Assembly: GCA_947457445.1 (NCBI GenBank)
Contig: CANGVO010000037.1
Span: forward strand, 1-8,334
Source: Actinomycetota bacterium
GTDB taxonomy: Bacteria; Actinomycetota; Actinomycetes; Nanopelagicales; Nanopelagicaceae
Direction of reading: 5' to 3'
DNA length: 8,334 nucleotides
This document shows positions 1 through 7,102 of the stretch, in pieces. Below the pieces are notes generated by a model. It did no database searches. It saw only the letters and a list, made by a program, of their open reading frames with translations, and was not told the DNA's origin. Both the position numbers and the translations under genes were made by a program. Every line of letters starts with the position of its first letter. The first letter of the stretch is position 1.

Positions 1-21
1 AAGAGAGACCCGGAAATAAAT

Positions 22-1455
22 ATGACCTTCGATTACGCACCAGCTCCCGAGTCTCGTTCTATCGTCGATATCAAGGCGAAATACGGACATTTCATCGATG
101 GCAAATTTGTTGCCGGCAAGAACCACTTTTCAACCATTAACCCTGCAACCGAAGAAGTCTTGAGCAAGATTGCACTCGGTGGAGCAAGTGATGTCGATAA
201 GGCTGTTGCTGCAGCACAAAAGGCGTATACAAAGACTTGGTCGAAGTTATCGGGCAAGGAGCGAGGAAAATACCTCTACCGCATCGCTCGAATCTTGCAA
301 GAGCGCGCCCGCGAATTTGCTGTTCTTGAAACGTTAGATAACGGAAAACCAATTCGTGAAACCCGCGATATTGATATTCCATTAGTAGCTGCTCATTTTT
401 TCTATCATGCAGGTTGGGCAGATAAATTAGATTACGCGGGTCTCGGTAAATCTCCACAACCGCACGGAGTCGCCGGACAGATCATTCCTTGGAATTTTCC
501 GCTCTTAATGTTGGCGTGGAAAGTTGCTCCAGCGCTAGCAACCGGAAATACAGTTGTACTAAAGCCTGCTGAAACCACATCACTTACTGCGCTTTTGTTC
601 GCTGAAGTTTGCCAACAAGCAGAACTTCCGGATGGTGTTGTAAATATCGTTACGGGAGATGGGACTACCGGTGCATCCATAGTTAACCATCCCGGAATCC
701 ACAAAATTGCTTTTACCGGTTCAACCGAAGTTGGAAAGAAAATTGCTCGTGCTATCGCATCCACCGATAAGAAAGCCACGTTAGAACTCGGCGGCAAAGG
801 GGCAAACATTGTCTTTGATGATGCTCCACTCGATGAAACTGTTGAAGGAATAGTCAACGGTATTTTCTTTAATCAAGGCCATGTTTGTTGCGCTGGATCA
901 CGTTTGATTCTGCAAGAAGGAATCGCCGATGAACTCATCGAAAAACTTAAAGTTCGCATGGCCAAGATTCGTGTGGGTGATCCTTTAGATAAAAATACTG
1001 ATCTAGGTGCAATTAACTCGCGCGAACAGTTGATAAAGATTCAAGAACTGGCCGCTGCAGGAGATACCGAAGGCGCAGAGCGCTGGAGCCCTGCCTGTAA
1101 TTTATCTTCAAAAGGATTCTGGTTTGCGCCAACTATTTTCACTGGAGTAACGCAAGCTCACCGAATCGCACGTGAAGAAATATTCGGACCCGTACTTTCT
1201 GTTCTCACATTTAGAACACCACAAGAAGCCATTGAAAAAGCGAATAACACCCCATTCGGACTCTCTGCTGGAGTTTGGAGTGAGAAAGGCTCACGGATCT
1301 TGTGGGCTACTCAGCAACTTCGAGCAGGAGTTGTATGGGCAAATACATTTAATAAATTTGATCCAGCGTCACCATTTGGTGGATATAAAGAATCTGGCTG
1401 GGGTCGCGAGGGCGGCAAACACGGACTTTCGGCATATTTAAAGGAGGGAAAGTAA
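22..1455 (+). CDS. NAD(P)+-dependent aldehyde dehydrogenase, catalytically complete
   Basis: A cytoplasmic enzyme of the ALDH superfamily that oxidises an aldehyde to a carboxylic acid with NAD(P)+. At 477 residues it is normal family length. The catalytic residues are visible: Asn158 in PWNFP, the cofactor-contacting Lys181 in KPAE, the general base Glu255 in LELGGKG, the nucleophile Cys289 in NQGHVCCAGSR, Glu386 in EEIFGPV, and the C-terminal PFGGYKESG segment at 451-459. The ATG is chosen because the N-terminal FDYAPAPES matches the start of actinobacterial homologues as I remember them. Only a weak GGA (12-14) precedes it, and the frame is open back to base 1, so an upstream start cannot be excluded. 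It abuts the pseudo-dehydrogenase gene with no spacer. Acetaldehyde from deoxyribose-phosphate aldolase is a reasonable substrate, inferred from the neighbouring nucleoside-salvage genes; the sequence does not fix substrate specificity. Confidence 0.95.
   Translation: MTFDYAPAPESRSIVDIKAKYGHFIDGKFVAGKNHFSTINPATEEVLSKIALGGASDVDKAVAAAQKAYTKTWSKLSGKERGKYLYRIARILQERAREFAVLETLDNGKPIRETRDIDIPLVAAHFFYHAGWADKLDYAGLGKSPQPHGVAGQIIPWNFPLLMLAWKVAPALATGNTVVLKPAETTSLTALLFAEVCQQAELPDGVVNIVTGDGTTGASIVNHPGIHKIAFTGSTEVGKKIARAIASTDKKATLELGGKGANIVFDDAPLDETVEGIVNGIFFNQGHVCCAGSRLILQEGIADELIEKLKVRMAKIRVGDPLDKNTDLGAINSREQLIKIQELAAAGDTEGAERWSPACNLSSKGFWFAPTIFTGVTQAHRIAREEIFGPVLSVLTFRTPQEAIEKANNTPFGLSAGVWSEKGSRILWATQQLRAGVVWANTFNKFDPASPFGGYKESGWGREGGKHGLSAYLKEGK
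1441..1448 (+). promoter_or_regulatory. Strong Shine-Dalgarno site for the downstream dehydrogenase-like gene
   Basis: AAGGAGGG lies inside the last codons of the upstream dehydrogenase; its GGAGG core ends 8 bases before the ATG at 1456. It is the best ribosome-binding site in the window and fixes that start. It implies the short second protein is actively translated in its own right and is not a decaying remnant. Confidence 0.85.
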
Positions 1456-2316
1456 ATGGCTACAACTCCCAAGAAGCCAGTAGATCGTTTAGAAGTAAAG
1501 AAAACTTACAAACTTTATATAAATGGCGCCTTTCCTCGCAGCGAATCTGGGCGAGTGTACGAAGTAAAAACGGCTAAAGGTGCATCGATTGCTAATCCAT
1601 CACTTGCGTCTAGAAAAGATCTGCGTGATGCAGTCGTTGCTGCCCGAGCTGCACAGGCTGGTTGGGCAAAAGCAACTGCGTACAACCGTGGACAAATTCT
1701 CTATCGCATCGCCGAAATGTTGGAAGGTCGCGCAGATCAAATCGCAAATGAAATCTCACTTGCTAGCGGCGTAACAGCTAAAAAAGCACATGATGAAGTT
1801 CTTGCAGCAATTGATCGTTGGGTTTGGTATGCGGGTTGGAGCGATAAATTATCGGCAGCCTTTGGCTCAACCAACCCAGTATCAGGGCCTTATTACAACT
1901 TCACGATTCCTGAACCACAGGGAGTCATAGCAGTTGCTCCCGCAGAGAATTTCTTGGCACTAATTGATGCAATCGCGCCTGCAATAGTTTCTGGAAATTC
2001 TGTTGTTGCCCTTGTTCCTGGTTCTGCTGCCATTGCGGCAATGACTTTCGCCGAAGTTCTGGCAACAAGTGATTTGCCTGCAGGAGTTATCAATATTCTT
2101 ACTGGTTCACATGATGAATTAGCGCCATGGGCAGCATCTCACATGGATATCGATGGCCTTGATATCTCCGGAATTGCCAAGAAAAAGCGAGCAGATTTAA
2201 AGGTGGCCGGAGCCGAAAACCTGAAGCGCATCCATAGTTTTGATGGGGCACTCTCTCCAACTCGAATTTATGCCTTTATGGAAGCAAAAACTGTTTGGCA
2301 CCCTATTGGGGTTTAA
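1456..2316 (+). CDS. Short aldehyde dehydrogenase-like protein without catalytic domain (probable pseudoenzyme partner)
   Basis: A 286-residue ALDH-superfamily protein starting directly after the TAA of the catalytic dehydrogenase. It aligns by eye with the N-terminal cofactor-binding half: YKLYINGAF (18-26), RDAVVAARAAQAGWAKA (57-73), WVWYAGWSDKL (122-132), GVIAVAPAENF (156-166), AIVSGNSVVAL (176-186) and LPAGVINILTG (207-217). The cofactor lysine motif KPAE of the partner is replaced by VPGS (187-190). The protein ends at TKTVWHPIGV, before any LELGG or NQGxxCxxGSR motif, so it has neither catalytic Glu nor Cys. I recall similar short proteins, with the same TVWHP ending, beside the full dehydrogenase in Streptomyces, so this looks like the natural length rather than a truncation. 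Likely role: a structural or regulatory subunit of the upstream enzyme, analogous to the second domain of ALDH16. The role is inference. Confidence 0.85.
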   Translation: MATTPKKPVDRLEVKKTYKLYINGAFPRSESGRVYEVKTAKGASIANPSLASRKDLRDAVVAARAAQAGWAKATAYNRGQILYRIAEMLEGRADQIANEISLASGVTAKKAHDEVLAAIDRWVWYAGWSDKLSAAFGSTNPVSGPYYNFTIPEPQGVIAVAPAENFLALIDAIAPAIVSGNSVVALVPGSAAIAAMTFAEVLATSDLPAGVINILTGSHDELAPWAASHMDIDGLDISGIAKKKRADLKVAGAENLKRIHSFDGALSPTRIYAFMEAKTVWHPIGV

Positions 2317-2319
2317 GTG

Positions 2320-3414
2320 TTATTCGGCAGAAATTGCTAAGTAACCAGGCTTAACGACTTTTTCAATAATCGCCAATCGTTCTTCAAATGGAATGAATGA
2401 ACTCTTTAGAGCGTTAATTGTTACGCGCTGTAAATCCAAGAAGGTCCAATCAAAGGCATTGACTAATTCGGTCATTTCACGAGACATAGAAGTTGCCGAC
2501 ATCAAGCGATTATCTGTATTAACGGTGATTCGAAAACGCAATTTAGCGAGGTCGCCAATCGGATGAGCTGCAAAGTTTGCTGCAGCACCTGTTTGAATAT
2601 TCGAAGATGGACACATTTCCAGCGGAATTCGGCGATCGCGAACGTATGCCGCTAACTTTCCGAGGCGTGGTGGCGTGTGGTTTAAATCAACATCATCAAT
2701 TATTCGCACGCCATGCCCAAGTCGTTCTGCTCCGCAAAGTTGAATTGCCTCCCAAATTGATGGCAAGCCATACGCTTCTCCTGCATGAATTGTGAAGTGT
2801 GCATTTTCACGACGTAAATATTCAAAGGTATCTAATTGATCACTAGGTGGAAATCCATCTTCAGGTCCAGCGATATCAAAGCCAACTACGCCTTTATCGC
2901 GGTATTTAACGGCTAATTCAGCAACTTCTTGAGATAACTGATTCTGGCGCATTCCGCAAAGTAGTGATGTTACGCGGATTGTGTTGCCTTCGGCTAGCGC
3001 TTCCTTTTCTCCGGCACGAAAACCTTCCAGGATTGCCTCAATAGCGGCAGAAATCGTCAGTCCGTTTTCAGTTAATAATTCTGGCGCCATACGAACTTCG
3101 GCATAAACAACTCCATCGCGGGCTAGATCCACGGCGCACTCACGAGCGACTCGCACAACATCTTGATGACGTTGCATGACAGCAACCGTATGTGAAAAAG
3201 TTTCTAAGTATCGAACTAAAGATCCAGAATCGCAGGAAGCGCGAAACCATTCTGCTAATTCGTTTGCATCCTGAGAGGGAAGCGCATGCCCAATTTCGTT
3301 AGCAATATCAATAATCGTTTGTGGGCGAAGTCCACCGTCTAAGTGATCGTGCAACAAAGCCTTCGGTAGTCTTTGAATCTGATCTGGGGTAGGAATTTTG
3401 TTTAAAGTACTCAT
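2320..3414 (-). CDS. add: Adenosine deaminase
   Basis: A cytosolic zinc amidohydrolase converting adenosine and deoxyadenosine to inosine and deoxyinosine plus ammonia. At 364 residues it is full length. Zinc ligands are visible as His22 and His24 (LLHDHLDGG), His210 in IHAGE and Asp301 in NTDN; Glu213 of IHAGE is the proton-shuttling catalytic residue and His234 in RLGHGVRI activates the water. MCPSSN (267-272) is a further family signature. The residue after the metal Asp is Asn302 where E. coli and mammalian enzymes have Asp; this NTDNRLMS form is, from memory, normal for actinobacterial Add. The ATG overlaps the stop of deoA as ATGA (3411-3414), so translation is probably coupled; no good Shine-Dalgarno is seen. 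It is the last gene of the minus-strand run and ends 3 bases from the convergent gene. Confidence 0.95.
   Translation of the reverse strand: MSTLNKIPTPDQIQRLPKALLHDHLDGGLRPQTIIDIANEIGHALPSQDANELAEWFRASCDSGSLVRYLETFSHTVAVMQRHQDVVRVARECAVDLARDGVVYAEVRMAPELLTENGLTISAAIEAILEGFRAGEKEALAEGNTIRVTSLLCGMRQNQLSQEVAELAVKYRDKGVVGFDIAGPEDGFPPSDQLDTFEYLRRENAHFTIHAGEAYGLPSIWEAIQLCGAERLGHGVRIIDDVDLNHTPPRLGKLAAYVRDRRIPLEMCPSSNIQTGAAANFAAHPIGDLAKLRFRITVNTDNRLMSATSMSREMTELVNAFDWTFLDLQRVTINALKSSFIPFEERLAIIEKVVKPGYLAISAE
3411..3414 (-). promoter_or_regulatory. ATGA stop/start overlap coupling deoA to add
   Basis: On the minus strand the TGA of deoA and the ATG of add share bases as ATGA. With no strong Shine-Dalgarno in front of add, its translation probably depends on ribosomes finishing deoA, which would keep the two products in proportion. 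Confidence 0.7.
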
Positions 3415-4712
3415 CCGGTAATCCGTTCCAAAACCAGCGGCAGGCGATCTACCTGACCATTTTCGGCGATTGTTATTGCCCCATCCAAAATTTCTATTGC
3501 TCTATCGAACCTTGCTGGTTCATCTGAATGCAAAGTTAAAAGCGGTGCACCTTTTTTTACATAGTCGCCTGGTTTGGCATGCATTTCAATACCGGCACCT
3601 GCTTGGACTTTCTCTCCTTGCTTGGAACGACCAGCCCCAAGGCGCCAAGCAGAAACACCAATTTTCATGGCATCCATTTTTGTCATGATTCCAGATTCGG
3701 TTGCGGCAATTAAATGTGTTTCGCGCGCTGTTGGAAGCTTGGCATCTGGATCGCCACCTTGTGCTCGAATCATCCGTTTCCAATGATCCATTGCAGAACC
3801 ATCCTGCAGTGCGATTGCGGGATCTTTGCCAATAATTCCTGCAGCATCGATCATTTCACGCGCTAATAAAATTGTAAGTTCAACGACATCAGCTGGTCCG
3901 CCACCGGCTAAAACCTCAATAGATTCACGTACTTCAAGTGCATTGCCGGCGGTTAATCCAAGTGGGACATCCATTGCAGTAACAAGTGCGCGAGTTTTTA
4001 CACCTGCATCTAAGCCAAGTTGCACCATGGTACGCGCTAGCTCTGCAGCCTTTGCAGGATCGCTCATGAAAGCTCCGCTGCCAGTTTTCACATCTAGAAC
4101 AAGTGCGGAAGTTCCTTCGGCAATTTTCTTAGACATAATCGATGAGGCGATGAGTGGAATAGCTTCAACAGTGGCTGTGACATCTCGCAGTGCATACAGT
4201 TTCTTGTCCGCTGGAGCTAAGCCTGCACCTGCTGCACAAATAACCGCACCTGTGTCTTGCAAAACTTTAAGCATTTCATCATTCGATAGCGATGCCCGCC
4301 ATCCCGGTATTGATTCAAGTTTGTCTAGCGTGCCACCGGTATGGCCAAGTCCACGTCCGGATAATTGAGGAACAGCTCCCCCACAAGCAGCCACAAGAGG
4401 CGCCAATGGCAAAGTTATTTTGTCGCCCACTCCGCCAGTTGAATGCTTATCCGCCGTTGGTCGATCTAAAGCGGACCAATTCATTCGCTCACCTGAATTA
4501 ATCATCGCATTTGTCCAACGTGAAATTTCACGAGAGTTCATGCCATTTAAAAGAATTGCCATAAGAAGTGCAGACATCTGTTCATCTGCAATAACACCGC
4601 GAGTGTAAGCATCGACTGTCCAGTCAATTTGCTTGTCGCTTAACTCATTTCGATCTCGTTTGGCAGCAATAATTTCAACAGCAGCAAATGGTTCGACGCC
4701 GGAATTAGTCAA
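3411..4712 (-). CDS. deoA: Thymidine phosphorylase (pyrimidine nucleoside phosphorylase family)
   Basis: Reversibly phosphorolyses thymidine/deoxyuridine to free base and deoxyribose-1-phosphate, the entry to deoxyribose catabolism. Numbered from the TTG at 4712 (433 residues), the phosphate-binding [11 protein letters not shown] is at 88-98, the family signature [16 protein letters not shown] at 118-133, YALRDVT at 173-179 and IASSIMSKK at 188-196. These supply the expected active-site His90, Arg176, Ser191 and Lys195. The C-terminal alpha/beta domain follows, including [11 protein letters not shown] and [12 protein letters not shown]. The start is uncertain: the open frame reaches a TTG at 4739, but that would overlap cdd by 35 bases, whereas TTG 4712 gives an 8-base overlap and places the conserved EIIAAKRD near the N terminus. 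No ATG or GTG lies nearby and neither TTG has a strong ribosome site. A broader enzyme that also uses uridine cannot be excluded by eye. Confidence 0.93.
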   Translation of the reverse strand: MTNSGVEPFAAVEIIAAKRDRNELSDKQIDWTVDAYTRGVIADEQMSALLMAILLNGMNSREISRWTNAMINSGERMNWSALDRPTADKHSTGGVGDKITLPLAPLVAACGGAVPQLSGRGLGHTGGTLDKLESIPGWRASLSNDEMLKVLQDTGAVICAAGAGLAPADKKLYALRDVTATVEAIPLIASSIMSKKIAEGTSALVLDVKTGSGAFMSDPAKAAELARTMVQLGLDAGVKTRALVTAMDVPLGLTAGNALEVRESIEVLAGGGPADVVELTILLAREMIDAAGIIGKDPAIALQDGSAMDHWKRMIRAQGGDPDAKLPTARETHLIAATESGIMTKMDAMKIGVSAWRLGAGRSKQGEKVQAGAGIEMHAKPGDYVKKGAPLLTLHSDEPARFDRAIEILDGAITIAENGQVDRLPLVLERITG

Positions 4713-5103
4713 GACGCTTGTCCATCTCTTCTGGACCAAATGCCCAAGGCAGCAGCTCTGAAAGTGGCTTAACGCCGGTATCGGTCATTAACTGCAGATT
4801 GGATCCGCCGTGCTCTTGTAATAACTGACGGCAGCGTCCGCACGGCATCAGGTAATTTCCCGAAATATCAACGCATGTAAATGCGATTAAACGTCCGCCT
4901 CCAGAATTAATCAGCGATGAAACTAAGCCACATTCGGCGCATAAAGTGAGCCCATAACTAGCATTTTCGACGTTGCAACCAGTGATTATGCGACCGTCAT
5001 CAACGAGGGCTGCAACGCCAACTGGAAACTTTGAATATGGGGCGTAGGCCTGTTTCATGGCGGCTACTGCATGAGTTTTTAGTAGTTCCCAATCAACGAG
5101 CAT
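4705..5103 (-). CDS. cdd: Cytidine deaminase, small tetrameric type
   Basis: A zinc hydrolase converting cytidine and deoxycytidine to uridine and deoxyuridine; the latter is a substrate for the adjacent DeoA. With the start at 5103 it is 132 residues, the normal size for the homotetrameric class. The substrate-binding motif NVENASYG is at 44-51. CAEC at 55-58 supplies zinc ligand Cys55 and catalytic Glu57, and PCGRC at 87-91 supplies Cys88 and Cys91. Three cysteine ligands are typical of this class. CAEC instead of the Bacillus CAER is, as I recall, usual in actinobacteria. The ATG at 5103 is preferred because MLVDWELL aligns with the usual N terminus and GGCGAG sits 8 bases upstream; in-frame starts at 5124 (ATG) and 5112 (GTG) would add residues coded inside the BMP gene. 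It overlaps the BMP gene by 11 bases and deoA by 8. Confidence 0.94.
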   Translation of the reverse strand: MLVDWELLKTHAVAAMKQAYAPYSKFPVGVAALVDDGRIITGCNVENASYGLTLCAECGLVSSLINSGGGRLIAFTCVDISGNYLMPCGRCRQLLQEHGGSNLQLMTDTGVKPLSELLPWAFGPEEMDKRLD

Positions 5104-6082
5104 ATGCTGCACTCGCCGCTGCATTTATGGCTGCTGATTGTGCCGCCAAAGTCTTCGATTTAATCACGATCTCAATTCCCTTATCGGCAATTGTGTAGCG
5201 ATGACCATAAATTCCTGCTTTAGCATCTAAAACATCGGTCAGTTGACTGTTATTGACAGCCTTTCCAATTACATCTGCAACCGCGATATCTACGCGCTTT
5301 ACTACAGATGCTAAAAGATACTTTGATGTTGCAGCACTTACCGTCAAATACAAATCAGGTTCAGTAATTATGAGATTTGCATCGACCGCGCTCTTCTTAC
5401 GATTCTTCGCAGTATTTGCTTTTACAATGGCATCAAAAGCGCCATCAGCTGCGCCAGAGGTAGCGGCGTAAATTACATCAATACCCAGAGAAATCATCGC
5501 CTTTGCGGCGATTGAGGTGTCAGTTGAAGTAAACTTCACATATGAATTTACTTTCTTCTTGCTTGCCGCAACGCCCGCTAGAAAACCATTTTGATACAAA
5601 TCGGCGTTTGATGGCGTCGTAATCATCGCAATCTTGCGACTTTTACTGGATATCGCTGCGCTGTAGCCAGCAAGGAATGCGCCTTCGACCTCGGCAAAAA
5701 TCACTGAAGTAACATTTAGCGCAGCGATTGATGCATCGCCAATTATTGCAAATTGCTTATTTGGAAACTCCAAAGCCAATGGTTCGATAGTTTTTGCATA
5801 TCCCTGACCGACTGCGATTATGGTTGCGCATGTTTTAGAAGTTAAGTTGCGCAATCTTTTTTCACGGTCAGCGGCGGTTCCATCTGTAACAACGCCTTCG
5901 AATGTAAATGTGTACTGATTTTGCGCCAGTTTCACGCCAGCCAAAGTCGCATCGTTATAGGAGCGATCGCCCAATCCGCCTGTGTCATATGCAATACAGA
6001 TATTGGTTGCGGCTTGCGCACTCGGATAAATTAGGAGGGATAGCGCGATAAGAGACGCGGTGATTCCGGCACGAAGTTTCAC
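5093..6082 (-). CDS. BMP/PnrA-family exported substrate-binding protein, probable nucleoside receptor
   Basis: A solute-binding protein of the Bmp (basic membrane protein/PnrA/Med) family; characterised members bind purine or other nucleosides for an ABC importer. Residues 1-24 form a Sec signal: basic MKLR, a hydrophobic core, then AQA followed by A, a signal peptidase I-type site. The fold markers follow: IAYDTGGLGDRSYND (30-44), a GQGYA loop (92-96), FAEVEGAFLAGYSAA (129-143), ATSGAADGAF (207-216) and SVVKRVDIAVADVI (259-272). No lipobox cysteine is present, which is unusual for a monoderm-type binding protein; the only cysteines are Cys29 and Cys85. The usual GVDSDQ-like ligand segment reads ITEPDLYL (239-246). 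The GTG start shares one base with the trpS stop (TAGTG), so reinitiation is likely; no clear ribosome site is seen. No permease or ATPase genes occur in the window. Position ahead of cdd, deoA and add supports nucleoside uptake. Confidence 0.88.
   Translation of the reverse strand: MKLRAGITASLIALSLLIYPSAQAATNICIAYDTGGLGDRSYNDATLAGVKLAQNQYTFTFEGVVTDGTAADREKRLRNLTSKTCATIIAVGQGYAKTIEPLALEFPNKQFAIIGDASIAALNVTSVIFAEVEGAFLAGYSAAISSKSRKIAMITTPSNADLYQNGFLAGVAASKKKVNSYVKFTSTDTSIAAKAMISLGIDVIYAATSGAADGAFDAIVKANTAKNRKKSAVDANLIITEPDLYLTVSAATSKYLLASVVKRVDIAVADVIGKAVNNSQLTDVLDAKAGIYGHRYTIADKGIEIVIKSKTLAAQSAAINAAASAAYAR
6011..6082 (-). other. Signal peptide coding segment, non-lipoprotein type
   Basis: The first 24 codons of the BMP-family gene encode a basic start (K2, R4), a hydrophobic stretch (about residues 8-19) and an AQA box before Ala25. 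There is no [LVI]-x-x-C lipobox near the predicted cleavage site; the nearest cysteine is residue 29, preceded by ATNI. Confidence 0.75.
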
Positions 6083-6084
6083 TA
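6080..6084 (-). promoter_or_regulatory. TAGTG stop/start overlap coupling trpS to the BMP-family gene
   Basis: The TAG of trpS and the GTG start of the BMP-family gene share one G. No purine-rich ribosome site at proper spacing is evident, so reinitiation after trpS is the simplest way this receptor would be translated. This makes a separate internal promoter for the salvage genes less likely at this junction, though not impossible. Confidence 0.6.
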
Positions 6085-7080
6085 GAGAACCAAGCCTAAG
6101 TTCTTGTACGTATCTGCAACCGTTGCGCTTGCCACAGATCGGGCCTTATCGGCGCCACCATGTAGAACTTTTACCAAGTGGGCTTCATCTTGAAGAAGTT
6201 CGAGTGCTCGCTCGCGAATTGGTCGTAAGTATTCAACTACCACCTCAGCGACAGCTGACTTGAAATCTCCATAACCTTTTCCGGCAAATTGATTTTCTAA
6301 ATTGGAGATGCTTTCACCAGATAACGCTGAATGAATTGTCAGCAGGTTACTGATTCCAGGTTTCTCTTTCTCATCAAAAGTAACTTCTCGCCCAGCATCG
6401 GTGGTCGCACTCTTAATTTTCTTAATATTGGCCTCGGGTGTATCCATGATCTCGAGCACGCCCGCGGCCGATCCTGATGACTTGCTCATCTTGTTAGTTG
6501 GTTCTTGCAAATCATAAATTTTTGCGCCAGATTTGAGAATATGACCTTCTGGGATTCGGAATGTTTCTCCGAATCGCGAATTAAATCGCGTCGCTAAGTC
6601 GCGGGTTAGTTCGATATGTTGACGTTGATCTTCTCCGACCGGCACGTAATGTGCTTGATACAAAAGAATATCAGCAGCCTGCAGCATCGGATAAGTGAAA
6701 AGTCCAACGCGCGCGGAGTCAGCGCCGCCTTTTGCGGACTTATCTTTAAATTGTGTCATTCGGTTGGCTTCGCCAAAACCGGCGATGCATTCCATAATCC
6801 AACCCAGTTGATTATGTTCTGCAACATGAGACTGCACAAAGAGTGTTGATTTCTCAGGAGAAATACCAAGTGCGATTAGCTGCGCTGCCGAAGTTAAGAT
6901 TCGTTTGCGCAATAGAGTCGGATCAATATCTCCGGTAAGTGCGTGTAAATCTACGATGCAATAAAAGGCATCATTGCCATCTTGTAGCTCAACCCACTGC
7001 TTAAGCGCGCCCAGATAATTTCCCAGATGGAATGAGTCACTGGTGGGCTGGATACCCGAAAGAATGCGCTTAGTGCTCAT
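6082..7080 (-). CDS. trpS: Tryptophanyl-tRNA synthetase
   Basis: A class I aminoacyl-tRNA synthetase that activates tryptophan with ATP and charges tRNA-Trp in the cytosol; essential if it is the only copy. At 332 residues it matches normal bacterial TrpS. The HIGH-type ATP motif is HLGN at 18-21, after the family's [12 protein letters not shown] start. The tryptophan-site segments [10 protein letters not shown] (130-139) and [10 protein letters not shown] (148-157) are present, and the KMSKS loop is intact at 197-201. The C-terminal helical domain for tRNA recognition looks complete. The ATG is 22 bases downstream of the CNNM gene's stop, with only a weak GAGA about 10 bases upstream. Its TAG overlaps the GTG of the BMP gene. 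Its location at the head of a nucleoside-salvage run is probably packing of a housekeeping gene in a compact genome, not a functional link. Confidence 0.97.
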   Translation of the reverse strand: MSTKRILSGIQPTSDSFHLGNYLGALKQWVELQDGNDAFYCIVDLHALTGDIDPTLLRKRILTSAAQLIALGISPEKSTLFVQSHVAEHNQLGWIMECIAGFGEANRMTQFKDKSAKGGADSARVGLFTYPMLQAADILLYQAHYVPVGEDQRQHIELTRDLATRFNSRFGETFRIPEGHILKSGAKIYDLQEPTNKMSKSSGSAAGVLEIMDTPEANIKKIKSATTDAGREVTFDEKEKPGISNLLTIHSALSGESISNLENQFAGKGYGDFKSAVAEVVVEYLRPIRERALELLQDEAHLVKVLHGGADKARSVASATVADTYKNLGLVL

Positions 7081-7102
7081 GTTGTTATTCTCGCATGGAT
7101 CG

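Noticed and set aside
1..19. Possible tail of an upstream gene: frame 2 reads R-E-T-R-K then TAA at 17-19, 2 bases before the dehydrogenase ATG.
   Set aside because: Five codons are too few to identify, the residues do not resemble the deoxyribose-phosphate aldolase C terminus I remember, and other frames are open too.
432..857. Minus-strand open frame of 141 codons opposite the first dehydrogenase.
   Set aside because: It mirrors conserved dehydrogenase motifs and has no recognisable protein features or ribosome site; a shadow frame.
2300..2313. Short inverted repeat ACCC/GGGT around TATTG near the convergent junction.
   Set aside because: Only a 4-base stem, inside coding sequence, and the nearest T-run on the minus strand is about 9 bases away; not a credible terminator.
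1456..2316. Second dehydrogenase gene read as a truncated pseudogene.
   Set aside because: It has a strong ribosome-binding site, no frameshift or internal stop, a clean ending and remembered homologues of the same length next to the same partner.
2338..2366. TAAG/CTTA repeat followed by TTTTT on the plus strand just after the dehydrogenase-like gene.
   Set aside because: Four weak pairs with an 8-base loop, and the sequence is codons of add; too weak to call a terminator.
3826..4368. Long plus-strand open frame of 180 codons opposite deoA.
   Set aside because: Its translation is rich in Ser/Ala/Thr with no domain pattern and lies exactly opposite well-conserved deoA motifs; it is a shadow frame.
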